Assembly (NCBI GenBank): GCA_029261435.1
Contig: JAJDBI010000324.1
Coordinates: 1-12,747 of the forward strand
Source: Nitrospinaceae bacterium
GTDB lineage: Bacteria > Nitrospinota > Nitrospinia > Nitrospinales > VA-1
Length of the DNA: 12,747 nt
Reading direction: 5' to 3'
Both the position numbers and the translations under genes were made by a program. The stretch's first letter is position 1, and every line of letters begins with the position of its first letter. Below the pieces are notes generated by a model, which did no database searches, had not been told where the DNA came from, and saw only the letters and a list, made by a program, of their open reading frames with translations. This document shows positions 1 through 7,545 of this stretch, one piece after another.

Positions 1-248
1 TCCGGCAAGGCTCCTTGCATATCGGAGGCCTGAGCCATGAAAGATTTGTTGCAGACAGCGGGGAAGTGGTTATTTTCATCGCGCATACCACCCGTTTGCC
101 CACCCATTCCCAATGCACAACTCTTGCAGTTATTACGGGAAGCCAGTGCCTTAAGCATGGGCCACAACCCTCCGGCCCGACGTGCCATTTTAAGTGAATA
201 GCGGATGGCACTCCAGCCACCTACCCGATGGGGTAATTTGACGCTCAT
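1..248 (-). CDS. FdhF/YdeP-type molybdopterin oxidoreductase, N-terminal part (runs off left edge)
   Basis: This is an open frame reading leftward from ATG at 248 and still open at base 1, so only the first 82 residues are visible. The start follows a GGAG ribosome site 8 nt upstream. The segment around residues 41-70 reads CKSCALGMGGQTGGMR, followed by HFPAVCNKS and then a QASDMQGA stretch. This resembles the N-terminus of the FdhF/YdeP family (formate-dehydrogenase-like alpha subunits that bind bis-MGD and usually an Fe-S cluster). C41, C44 and C66 are candidate cluster ligands. There is no signal peptide or twin-arginine motif, so it is probably cytoplasmic. Only 21 bp separate it from the batE stop, so it is probably co-transcribed as the last gene seen of the bat operon. 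The family call comes from memory of the motif; the substrate cannot be inferred from so short a fragment. Confidence 0.72.
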   Translation of the reverse strand, partial: MSVKLPHRVGGWSAIRYSLKMARRAGGLWPMLKALASRNNCKSCALGMGGQTGGMRDENNHFPAVCNKSFMAQASDMQGALP

Positions 249-269
249 GAATATTGCTCCGTGGTGGAT

Positions 270-1019
270 TCAGGTTCCTAATGATTTTTGCGGAACCCAA
301 CCTTTTTGTTCATCGTTGAGATGAACTTCCAGCCAATCATGATGTCTGTCTGTCACAGTGACCAGAGCGCCTTCGTGCAATTGGAATAATGTGATTGCAT
401 CTACAGCGCGTCCAGACTTCACATCGACATGCTCTGCCAGAACCACTCCCAGTTTAAAATCGGATTCATTCTTGATTTTAACTCCAATTGAAACAAATGA
501 CAGCAAAAGAACGCAGAGGAGGGCGTTGCGGGTGACTTTCAGGACAGGGAACTTCATCCACAGAATCAAGGTGATCCAGAAAATGAAATTTATGGCGATG
601 GCAAAATATACAAGTTCGTTAATATTAAAATCGTTGACCCAGAAAAAAAGAACATTCAGTGTTCCTGGAGGAGGGGGTTCAATTTTGTCCCGGGTCTGTT
701 GAATGGCAAACTTTAAATTCGCGGCCAGGTTTTCATTGCGTGGAATCCATTCTTGAGCGTGGATGTAATTTAAAATAGCCGGGCCGGTCTTTCCCATCCT
801 GATATAAGCATTCCCCAGGTTGTAATGAATGTATCCGTTTTTTGTTCCCTCCTTTATTAAGGATTCATAGACCTGAGCGGACTCTGCATACTGTTTTTCA
901 GCATAGTAAGCATTGGCACGAACGATATCGTTTAGATAGTCAGAGGCTCCCGCCGACAGACTGGTAGAAAGGGTCAGTAGAATGAATAAAACTAATGAAG
1001 TGATATTGGAATGTTTCAT
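270..1019 (-). CDS. batE: BatE: TPR, two membrane helices and a bacterial SH3 domain
   Basis: The 249-residue protein has a signal peptide or N-terminal anchor (about 1-25) and TPR-like helices at about 27-100, including an HYNLGNAYIRMGK motif typical of TPRs. Two hydrophobic helices follow at about 136-154 and 165-181. The C-terminal domain (about 190-249) has the bacterial SH3 pattern, with VxVKSG early, then WLEV, and GWV near the end. This TPR, two-helix, SH3 layout is the usual form of BatE in aerotolerance (bat) operons. The role is inferred: a membrane scaffold whose TPR and SH3 parts bind partner proteins or envelope polymers. Its ATG overlaps the batD stop by 4 bp (ATGA), indicating coupled translation. 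Confidence 0.85.
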   Translation of the reverse strand: MKHSNITSLVLFILLTLSTSLSAGASDYLNDIVRANAYYAEKQYAESAQVYESLIKEGTKNGYIHYNLGNAYIRMGKTGPAILNYIHAQEWIPRNENLAANLKFAIQQTRDKIEPPPPGTLNVLFFWVNDFNINELVYFAIAINFIFWITLILWMKFPVLKVTRNALLCVLLLSFVSIGVKIKNESDFKLGVVLAEHVDVKSGRAVDAITLFQLHEGALVTVTDRHHDWLEVHLNDEQKGWVPQKSLGT

Positions 1020-2800
1020 GACTGTTTCTCCAATACCTTAATCAGGTTTTCAGATTCGCCGAGCAGTTGCTTGGTACTGCCCTGGGTCATGGGTGCATAT
1101 TGCAAGGTCTCGCATTTTTCGAGAAGTTTGCGGGTTTCCTCGGCCTGTTGGATTTCATAGTTTGATTCTTTCATCCGAACCTGTACTTCTTCAGCGGTGA
1201 TGGCTTTGCCTTGAAGGTTCAGTTTGTCGCCGATATATTCCCGCAGAATTTCAGATAACTCTCGGGCGAACTCTTTGGAGTCTGAATGCTCGGACATCTG
1301 TTTTAAACGCTGGTTGGCATTTTTATAGGCATTGCGACGTCGGTAATATGCCACGTCATATTTCATTCGATTCTGTCGCTTCATTAAAAATGCTGAAATG
1401 ATGAAGAGAACCACCGGCGAGCCAAAACCTGCTCCTAAGAATGCAAATGAAGAGACGTTGTCACTTTGAAATTTGTCCAATTCTGTGTAAATGGGCAAAA
1501 TATCTGTACCAAGTGTTTCGATCTCAGGATTGGTTAGTGGCATTTCCTGCTGCCTGGATTGTACGAGATTGAGTTCTTCCTTTGCGGAAGAGGGGTTTAT
1601 GTTTAAAAAAATCGGCTGGGTTTTCGCAATATGGTATTGCGCAGCTTCCGAATCAAAATAGGGCAGGGAAAATTCTGGCAAGGTTTTTCTCCCCGCTTCC
1701 AATGGCACCAGGGCAAACTTGAAAACTTTTTCTCCCCTGATTTGATTGTTGTGAACAGTTTGTTTGAACTCGGGCTTATCCGGGTAGATTTTAAACTGGT
1801 TTTTTAAATCAGGCTCATCAAAGGATATATCTCTGACATTTCCTTTTCCAGAAACGGTCACGGTCAAGGTGGTGGTATCACCCACATCAAGATCCTTTTT
1901 ACCAAGCTCAGCGACGATTTTAAATTGTCCTATTAAATTTTTGAAACCTTTTGGTGCTCTGTCAGGCAGAGGTAAAACATCAATCGAAAGAGGTTGTGAT
2001 CGAAGGACCTTATGTTCGGCCTGGACACCCCGGCTAAAAAATGGATCGCGGAAAATCTGGTTAAAGGGGTCTCTTCCAGATCTATTCTGTGACCTGTGGT
2101 AAAGGTCTAACTCTATGATGGCAGATGGAACTTCAACCAATCCCTTTTTTAACGGGAAAAGAGCTATTGACAGTTCTTGAACATGATACTGAAGTCCATT
2201 TACGATCTTTATGTATGTTTTTGGTTCTCCAAGTTCTTCTTTGCTGAACCAGGATTTATTAAAAGGAAGTTGTAAATTCAGGTTCTTGGCATCAACACGA
2301 TGAAACAATCGGAAGGTGTAGACCAGTTGTTCTCCGAGATAGGCTTTATTGCTGGATAGGGTGGCTTCCACAAACGCCGCTTTGTTTGTGATTGTTGCTC
2401 TATTGGAGGATTTTTGTACTTCAACGGTTATGGGTTGAGTGGAATATTTTTTTCCGCTTATTTGCACTTTTGCCGGACCAATAAGTATAGTCCCGGTGCT
2501 CATGGGTGTCAGGCGATAGTTGTAAGTGATGGAAACACTTCGTTGGGTATTGATGTATTGCGTAGAGGAGGATGTTCCTGCCGAAGTGACTCTGAAATCG
2601 GGTAAAGAAGGGAGTTGGGGAGGAGGCGAGTTCTGGGTTCCCTTAATGACGATGGAGAGTTGCAGGCTATCTTCCAGGGTCAAGCTGTTCTTGTCGACGG
2701 TTGCTGTGACCGAGGTATTTTGCCCATAGCTCATGCCGCTGAGCGTGAGAACCAGAAAAAAGGAGAGTAGCGCAGCTATTTTAAGTGTACATACTCTCAT
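1016..2800 (-). CDS. batD: BatD: periplasmic beta-rich oxygen-tolerance protein with C-terminal membrane helix
   Basis: This 594-residue protein has a signal peptide at about 1-26 (the hydrophobic run LLSFFLVLTL ends near SYGQ). A long beta-rich extracytoplasmic part follows, with repeated Ig-like strands; the pattern LxxSLxLSIVIKG near 41-54 and the NKAYLGEQLVYTFRL segment near 151-165 are typical BatD elements. One transmembrane helix lies at about 451-473, followed by a charged cytoplasmic tail of about 120 residues rich in helix-forming Glu and Lys. Length and layout match the BatD family (oxygen tolerance, Pfam BatD). The exact biochemical role is not established for the family. The gene overlaps batE by 4 bp and follows batC with a 2-bp gap. 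A gene upstream, at 6565-7545, encodes a shorter protein of similar plan. Confidence 0.88.
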   Translation of the reverse strand: MRVCTLKIAALLSFFLVLTLSGMSYGQNTSVTATVDKNSLTLEDSLQLSIVIKGTQNSPPPQLPSLPDFRVTSAGTSSSTQYINTQRSVSITYNYRLTPMSTGTILIGPAKVQISGKKYSTQPITVEVQKSSNRATITNKAAFVEATLSSNKAYLGEQLVYTFRLFHRVDAKNLNLQLPFNKSWFSKEELGEPKTYIKIVNGLQYHVQELSIALFPLKKGLVEVPSAIIELDLYHRSQNRSGRDPFNQIFRDPFFSRGVQAEHKVLRSQPLSIDVLPLPDRAPKGFKNLIGQFKIVAELGKKDLDVGDTTTLTVTVSGKGNVRDISFDEPDLKNQFKIYPDKPEFKQTVHNNQIRGEKVFKFALVPLEAGRKTLPEFSLPYFDSEAAQYHIAKTQPIFLNINPSSAKEELNLVQSRQQEMPLTNPEIETLGTDILPIYTELDKFQSDNVSSFAFLGAGFGSPVVLFIISAFLMKRQNRMKYDVAYYRRRNAYKNANQRLKQMSEHSDSKEFARELSEILREYIGDKLNLQGKAITAEEVQVRMKESNYEIQQAEETRKLLEKCETLQYAPMTQGSTKQLLGESENLIKVLEKQS

Positions 2801-2802
2801 TA

Positions 2803-3570
2803 TTACCAGTCGTTCCCTTGATAAGCCGATTTTGTTTTTCCTGCCTGCATGCGGCTGATATTTTTTAAATCCTCTGTGAGTCCTTCCAGCATTTGTTCCG
2901 CTTTCTCTTTTGTGATTTCTGCTTCGATTGTGGATTCTCCCGGTTGGTTGGAGTTCTCCTGGTTTTTATTATCCGGGTTTTTATTTTTAGAGTCGGCACT
3001 ATCAGGCGGGGGAGGCTGGTTTTCTCCCTGCTGGTCACCTTCGCTATCTTGCTCCTGATCCTCGCCCTTCTCTTTATCGGAAGGTTTGTCTTCGCCTTTT
3101 TGCTGGTCTTTTCCTGACTGCTGTTCTTCCTTCTTTTCTAATTGTTGGCGGACATATTCTAAATTGTATTTTGCATCCATATCGCCGGGGTCGAGTGAAA
3201 GAACTTTTTTGTAAGCCGACTCGGCGTCTTCCAGTTTTCCCAGCTTTACCATGGCGTTGCCGGTGTTGTAGATTGATTTTTTCAAGATGTCTGGGTTTTT
3301 TTCGTCCATTGCGGCCTGATTGTATGCTTGCAGAGCTTCCTGGAACTTGCCTTCTTTGTAATGCGCGTTTCCCAGGTTATAGGCGATACGCGAATCTTCC
3401 GGGCGGTCAGTGTGTGCGAAAGAGAAGTTCTCAACGGCTTCCTTAAACTCACCTTCGTGATATTGAGAAATACCTTCCTGTATTTTTGTGTCTATCGATT
3501 CGGCGAATCCAGCAGAGGGCATAAAAAGAAAAAAGAAGGCGGGGATAAGTGGGGCAAGATTCCAAACCAT
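2803..3570 (-). CDS. batC: BatC: secreted TPR protein with acidic, Gln-rich linker
   Basis: From ATG at 3570 the product is 255 residues: a hydrophobic leader (1-23, ending SAGFA), then about three TPR motifs at roughly 27-131 (IAYNLGNAHYKEGK, YNTGNAMVKLGK and MDAKYNLEYVRQQ are visible). A low-complexity linker of about 70 residues rich in Q, E, D, K and P follows, then a short conserved-looking C-terminus ending GNDW. This is the standard BatC architecture. The start is uncertain. The frame stays open to a TTG at 3642, only 1 bp after the stop of the upstream gene and with an AAGG close by, which would add 24 residues. I prefer 3570 because the leader begins there and because a perfect hairpin (3595-3620) would otherwise lie inside the coding region. 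Against this, 3570 has no clear ribosome site and its leader lacks a basic residue. Confidence 0.85.
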   Translation of the reverse strand: MVWNLAPLIPAFFFLFMPSAGFAESIDTKIQEGISQYHEGEFKEAVENFSFAHTDRPEDSRIAYNLGNAHYKEGKFQEALQAYNQAAMDEKNPDILKKSIYNTGNAMVKLGKLEDAESAYKKVLSLDPGDMDAKYNLEYVRQQLEKKEEQQSGKDQQKGEDKPSDKEKGEDQEQDSEGDQQGENQPPPPDSADSKNKNPDNKNQENSNQPGESTIEAEITKEKAEQMLEGLTEDLKNISRMQAGKTKSAYQGNDW

Positions 3571-3594
3571 AATTTCAGCAGTGGAAGAATGAGT

Positions 3595-3620
3595 GTTCCC
3601 GGCTACTGAGAGCCGGGAAC
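3595..3620 (-). terminator. Perfect 10-bp inverted repeat (hairpin) between the BI-1 gene and batC
   Basis: The arms GTTCCCGGCT (3595-3604) and AGCCGGGAAC (3611-3620) are exact reverse complements separated by six bases. On the minus transcript the hairpin begins 23 nt after the BI-1 stop and lies upstream of the preferred batC start. The bases after it (ACTCATTCTTCC) contain some Ts but no solid T run, so it looks more like a partial terminator, an attenuator or a processing and stability hairpin than a complete intrinsic terminator. Its core resembles the terminator at 11315-11354. Confidence 0.6.
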
Positions 3621-3643
3621 TGTCCAAATTAAAACGTCTCAAC

Positions 3644-4345
3644 TTACCTTCTGTCTCCCATAAGCCTGAGGAGCATGAGGAAAAGGTTGATGAAGTCGAG
3701 ATAAAGGGTCAGTGCCCCTCTAATAGCTTCCTTTGTATCTTCGTCGGTACCTTCATTGCCGAGAATGTTCATCTCTTTAATCTTCTGTGTATCATAGGCG
3801 GTCAGCCCGACAAAGATGAGCACTCCTGCATAGGTGATGATCATATGCATCATCGAGCTTTGCATGAATATATTCACCAATGAAGCAATGATGATTCCAA
3901 TTAGCCCCATGAACAAAAAGCTTCCCCATGAAGTCAGGTCTTTTTTAGTTGTATAGCCGTACAGACTCATTGCGCCAAAGGTGCCTGCCGTGACCAAAAA
4001 TGTGGAGAATATGGAGGCTGTTGTATAAGCCATAAAAATGGCTGAAAAAGTGACGCCGGTCAGGCCTGCATAAAGCATGAAAACACCGGTTGCCTGGCTT
4101 GCACTCATTTGCATGACTCTAGACGCCAACCAGAACACAAGTCCTATTTGAGCGATGATGAGGACAATCGGCATTATGGGATTGCCAAAAATGATATTCA
4201 TCATGGCTGGACTATTGGAAATATAAAAGGCCATGAAACCAGTTATTGCCAGTCCGGCAGTCATCCAGTTGTAGACACGTACCATAAACCGTTGTTGTTC
4301 TGCGGCAGTGGCGTCCACACTCATGGTTCTGTAAGAGCTATCCAT
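3644..4345 (-). CDS. Bax inhibitor-1 (YccA/YetJ, UPF0005) family membrane protein
   Basis: The 233-residue polytopic protein has seven hydrophobic helices (about 28-44, 50-73, 86-104, 107-128, 140-159, 165-184, 210-229) and no cleavable signal. The family signature lies near 177-190 (FVGLTAYDTQKIK), and D185 together with D217 in the last helix (LYLDFINLF) probably forms the pair of aspartates that acts as the pH-sensitive latch in the YetJ structure. Known members leak calcium or protons across membranes, and E. coli YccA binds and restrains the membrane protease FtsH. Which role applies here is not visible. The start has AAGGA 8 nt upstream. It sits between batB and batC, away from its usual solitary setting, after a 213-bp gap with a candidate promoter, so it may be expressed partly on its own together with batC, D and E. 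Confidence 0.92.
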   Translation of the reverse strand: MDSSYRTMSVDATAAEQQRFMVRVYNWMTAGLAITGFMAFYISNSPAMMNIIFGNPIMPIVLIIAQIGLVFWLASRVMQMSASQATGVFMLYAGLTGVTFSAIFMAYTTASIFSTFLVTAGTFGAMSLYGYTTKKDLTSWGSFLFMGLIGIIIASLVNIFMQSSMMHMIITYAGVLIFVGLTAYDTQKIKEMNILGNEGTDEDTKEAIRGALTLYLDFINLFLMLLRLMGDRR

Positions 4346-4396
4346 TATCTATTCCTTTCGTATGTATTAAAGGAGCCGTTTTGCCGACTCTTATAT

Positions 4397-4425
4397 CAAA
4401 TAAAATCGTATCTACTGGTTGTCAA
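4397..4425 (-). promoter_or_regulatory. Candidate promoter for the BI-1/batCDE part of the operon
   Basis: On the minus strand a perfect TTGACA (4425-4420) is followed after 17 bp by TATTTG (4402-4397), a weak -10 box. The surrounding bases are AT-rich, and a second TATA-like run lies a few bases downstream (TATAAG at 4395-4390). It lies in the only large gap (213 bp, 4346-4558) inside the minus-strand cluster and would give a leader of roughly 45 nt to the ATG at 4345. I see no terminator in the same gap, so read-through from batB is also possible. Confidence 0.45.
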
Positions 4426-4558
4426 GTCTACTGGGTGGGAAACAGGAAATGATAGCCTGTTTAGCCTAGAAAACACTTGTAGAATGTGAAGGTATCACTC
4501 TCTGGCCCCACACCTGATAGTATTTTACCAAAAACCGATAGCTGAATGCAGACTAAAT

Positions 4559-5566
4559 TCATGGTTTTTCCAAAGGTCTTTTTTCAGATAAACAGGTCTC
4601 AGCGACCAGAAAAATTAATGCTATGAAAATGAACCATTGGAAACGCTCCTGCCAGATTTTTCTGCGCTCTGATTTCAATTCTTTTTTCTCGATATGCTTT
4701 TTGATCTGATCCTTGTAGATGGTTTTTAAATCTATATCACCGGTGACAGAGCGAACATAACTTCCTCCTGTTTCCAGGGCAATTTGTTGTAGTGTGGTTT
4801 CATCAAGTTTTGAGAGAATGACTTCTCCCTGCTCATTCTTTCTGAATCCTCCAGCACCGGAAGGATTGGGTAAAGGGGCACCAATTTCTCCACCAATTCC
4901 GATGGTGTATATTTTTACTCCCTGATCGCCTGCTGATTTTGCGGCTGAGAGGGCTTTTCCTGTTTGGTCTTCTCCATCGGTTATCAAAATCAGGGCTTTG
5001 GATTTTTTCTCCTGTGTGCGAAACGCTTTAACAGAAGTCTCGATGGAATTGCCGAGGGCGGTTCCCTGTACCGGGATCAATTGCGTATCAATGGCGGCAA
5101 GGAATATTCTGGCGGCACCATAATCGAGAGTTAGAGGGCATTGGACGAATGAGGTTCCGGCAAAGGCAACCAGTCCGATTCTATCCCCTTCCATCATATC
5201 CAGAAGGTCGGAAATTTTTCGTTTGGCTCTCTCAAGTCGGTTGGGTTTAATGTCCTCCGCCAGCATACTGCTGGAAACATCCAGGGCGACGATGACATCG
5301 ACTCCGCGGTGATGCAGGTCTTCCCATTGGTATCCCCAGCGTGGCCGGATCAGAGCAAGTAAAAGAAAAAGGATAGCCAGAACGACGAAAATAGTTTTAT
5401 TGCGATGCCGTTTTTCTACTCCGGGATGAACCAGTCTGGAGAGCAAAGGATTTCCACAAAATTTCAGTGTGAGTTGTTGCTTCTTTCTCATGCCCCATAC
5501 CATGAAAAAAACCAAAGGGAGTAGACACCATAATAAATAAAAATAAGCGGGATCACCAAATCGCAT
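4559..5566 (-). CDS. batB: BatB-type VWA-domain membrane protein
   Basis: The 335-residue protein has two N-terminal membrane helices (about 7-25 and 57-73), a von Willebrand factor A domain (about 88-275) and a C-terminal helix (about 309-324). The metal-ion-dependent adhesion site is complete: D96-x-S98-x-S100, T169 and D197 (in ITDGED). Such proteins bind a divalent metal and contact partner proteins. By analogy with MoxR-VWA pairs, it is a likely client or partner of the MoxR ATPase at the membrane. It begins 3 bp after the batA stop. I call it batB rather than a second batA only by order in the operon and the familiar batA-batB tandem; the two are paralogues. It is the last gene before the 213-bp gap. 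Confidence 0.87.
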   Translation of the reverse strand: MRFGDPAYFYLLWCLLPLVFFMVWGMRKKQQLTLKFCGNPLLSRLVHPGVEKRHRNKTIFVVLAILFLLLALIRPRWGYQWEDLHHRGVDVIVALDVSSSMLAEDIKPNRLERAKRKISDLLDMMEGDRIGLVAFAGTSFVQCPLTLDYGAARIFLAAIDTQLIPVQGTALGNSIETSVKAFRTQEKKSKALILITDGEDQTGKALSAAKSAGDQGVKIYTIGIGGEIGAPLPNPSGAGGFRKNEQGEVILSKLDETTLQQIALETGGSYVRSVTGDIDLKTIYKDQIKKHIEKKELKSERRKIWQERFQWFIFIALIFLVAETCLSEKRPLEKP

Positions 5567-5569
5567 GGC

Positions 5570-6568
5570 TTAAGGAATCCTTCTTAATAGTGTGTTTGAA
5601 AGACCAATTTCCAGCAAAAGGAGCATCAAACTCGGAACCAGAAAATAGTGGAACAGCTCTTTGTACTCAGAATGGTCAATCACTTTAACTTCTGACTTTT
5701 CCATTTCATCAATCTGATTGTAAATATTTTTGAGAGACTCAAGGTCAGTGGCCCGAAAATATTGCCCACCGGTAATTTTTGATATTTCAGTGAGAGTGGT
5801 TTCATCAATATCCACTTCCTGATAGACATAGCGTTGTCCGAAAATAGAATTGACCAGAAAAGGGGCTTTGCCCTGGGTGCCGACACCGATGGTGTGAATT
5901 TTTATCCCGAAGGTTTTGGCTGTTTGAGCGGCTTGAAGCGGGACTAACGATCCTGCATTGTTTCTGCCATCGGTTAACAAAATGATGACTTTGGAAGCTG
6001 AATCCAGATCCTTGAGCCGTTTAACGGCAATCCCGATGGCCGAGCCAATGGCTGTGGAGTCACCGGCCATGCCAATTTCCAATTTGCTTAAAAATGATTG
6101 CAGAATGCCCTGGTCGAGGGTTAACGGGCATTGTGTGTAGGCCTGTTCGCCAAAGACAACCATACCTATTCGATCAGTGGGACGGTTCTCAATGAATTCT
6201 GAGACGACTCCTTTCACTACAGTGAGCCGAGTGATGCGTTTTTCTTCTTCTATAAAGTCGAGAGCCCGCATGCTTCCTGAAGTGTCTAAAGCCAGCATGA
6301 TGTCGACCCCGACTGAAAGAATTTCTGTGCTCTTATGTCCTTCCTGCGGGCGGGCCAGAGCAATGATTAAAAGGGTCATTGCCAGAAAACGGATTATGTA
6401 CGGGAGTCCTGCGTAAAGATCGACCTTCGATGGGCGCAGAGCCTTCAGGGTAGCGAGTGATGGAAAGTGCACGGTTGACTGATAGTCTCTCCTAACCTGA
6501 AGGGCAAGCAGAGGCATTGCTAAAAGGAAAAGCAATAGCCATGGATTTTGAAATTGGAAAAAAATCAT
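5570..6568 (-). CDS. batA: BatA-type VWA-domain membrane protein
   Basis: The 332-residue protein opens with a FxNPWLLLFLLAMPLLAL helix (about 8-24) typical of BatA, then a second helix (about 56-72), a VWA domain (about 86-275) and a C-terminal helix (about 306-325). The MIDAS residues are intact: D95-x-S97-x-S99, T172 and D200 (in LLTDGRNNAG). The segment LARPQ just after helix 2 is also a usual BatA feature. The VWA domain sits between helices 2 and 3; its topology is inferred from the family. Its ATG overlaps the stop of the upstream DUF4381-like gene by 4 bp, and batB follows after 3 bp, so all three are probably made together. Confidence 0.9.
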   Translation of the reverse strand: MIFFQFQNPWLLLFLLAMPLLALQVRRDYQSTVHFPSLATLKALRPSKVDLYAGLPYIIRFLAMTLLIIALARPQEGHKSTEILSVGVDIMLALDTSGSMRALDFIEEEKRITRLTVVKGVVSEFIENRPTDRIGMVVFGEQAYTQCPLTLDQGILQSFLSKLEIGMAGDSTAIGSAIGIAVKRLKDLDSASKVIILLTDGRNNAGSLVPLQAAQTAKTFGIKIHTIGVGTQGKAPFLVNSIFGQRYVYQEVDIDETTLTEISKITGGQYFRATDLESLKNIYNQIDEMEKSEVKVIDHSEYKELFHYFLVPSLMLLLLEIGLSNTLLRRIP

Positions 6569-7545
6569 AGCTGATTCTCTACTTCAGGAGCAGAAGGTCT
6601 GGCCTCATCAATAAAGTTGATGATGGATTGCATTTCATCCACCACCTGTTCAGCCTTGGCAAACTTAACACGGTCGGTTTGAGTCAGGATAGCCCGCGCT
6701 TTAAGTTTCAGGTTGTCGCTAAGGCTGGAAAAATGTTTAAAATGCGCTGTAATTTCTTCCGTGGTCCATTCCCGCGCTGGAAAATGATAACGGTTTTCCA
6801 GATACCTGCGAAAGATTTCAGACAACTCAAAAAAATGTTCCTGAGTTCGCCCAATTTGGAGCCATTCTTTATTTTTAAGCGTTTCGAGTTCTTCTAATGC
6901 CAATTGTTCAGCACTCAAGACCGGAACAGGGGAAGGAAGGTTTAGAGTTAAAGGCCGAGACTTCCATTTACACCATAAAAAGTAGAAGAGTGCCAAGAGG
7001 GCCAGAACAACCAAAGCCATCCAGAAATAGTTTAACCAGGGCAGGGGATACTCTTCCAGTGGTTTGATGTCGTGAATTCCCTCCGGGTTCCCCGGTATGC
7101 TGAGAAGAGATTGCACTTCAAAACTCACTTCTGGTGCCAGAATAGTTCCCTGAATATTTTTTCCATTTTGGTCTGGAGCCTTAAAAGCTACCTGGATGGA
7201 AGGGAGGGTCAATTTGCCTGTGTCATCAATACGAAGTTTATACCAATATTCATGGACGGTTTTTCCACTTTGTTCGTGAAGTGTGTTTTCACCCTGCTCG
7301 ATAAACTCCAAACCCTTTGGCGGTTGAATAACAGGAGCGGCAGGGTGAATGTCAGGGTCGTGCTGAATGGAAATGACATATGTCGCGATATCACCCAGAG
7401 TAAAAGTATCAGGAGATACGCGAGTGCTGACGGAAACCGGATTTGAAATCTCGTCAGCGATAGAAAATGAACTCAAGAAAAATAAAGCGGCAAGTAAGAG
7501 AAAAGATCCTATAGAAAGCTTTGCCGCGATTGTTACATTTTTCAT
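6565..7545 (-). CDS. BatD/DUF4381-like membrane protein
   Basis: Read from ATG at 7545, the product is 326 residues: a signal peptide (about 1-31), a beta-rich periplasmic domain of about 140 residues, one membrane helix (about 172-194, in PLPWLNYFWMALVVLALLALFYFLW) and a helical cytoplasmic tail of about 120 residues. The IHDIKPLEEYPLPW segment just before the helix and the tail pattern (EIFRRYLENRYHFPAREWTTEEI) resemble DUF4381 and the BatD C-terminus. I choose 7545 rather than the in-frame ATG at 7581 because it starts the signal peptide directly and forms an ATGA overlap with the upstream stop. The function is unknown. The position between DUF58 and batA is the usual one for such proteins in bat loci. 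Confidence 0.75.
   Translation of the reverse strand: MKNVTIAAKLSIGSFLLLAALFFLSSFSIADEISNPVSVSTRVSPDTFTLGDIATYVISIQHDPDIHPAAPVIQPPKGLEFIEQGENTLHEQSGKTVHEYWYKLRIDDTGKLTLPSIQVAFKAPDQNGKNIQGTILAPEVSFEVQSLLSIPGNPEGIHDIKPLEEYPLPWLNYFWMALVVLALLALFYFLWCKWKSRPLTLNLPSPVPVLSAEQLALEELETLKNKEWLQIGRTQEHFFELSEIFRRYLENRYHFPAREWTTEEITAHFKHFSSLSDNLKLKARAILTQTDRVKFAKAEQVVDEMQSIINFIDEARPSAPEVENQL

Noticed and set aside
15..197. Small plus-strand frame at the left edge
   Set aside because: It lies antisense to the molybdopterin oxidoreductase N-terminus, whose Cys-rich motif and ribosome site are far more convincing.
4495..4558. Possible terminator after batB
   Set aside because: The CTATC repeats here are direct, not inverted, and no stem of useful length precedes the T run.
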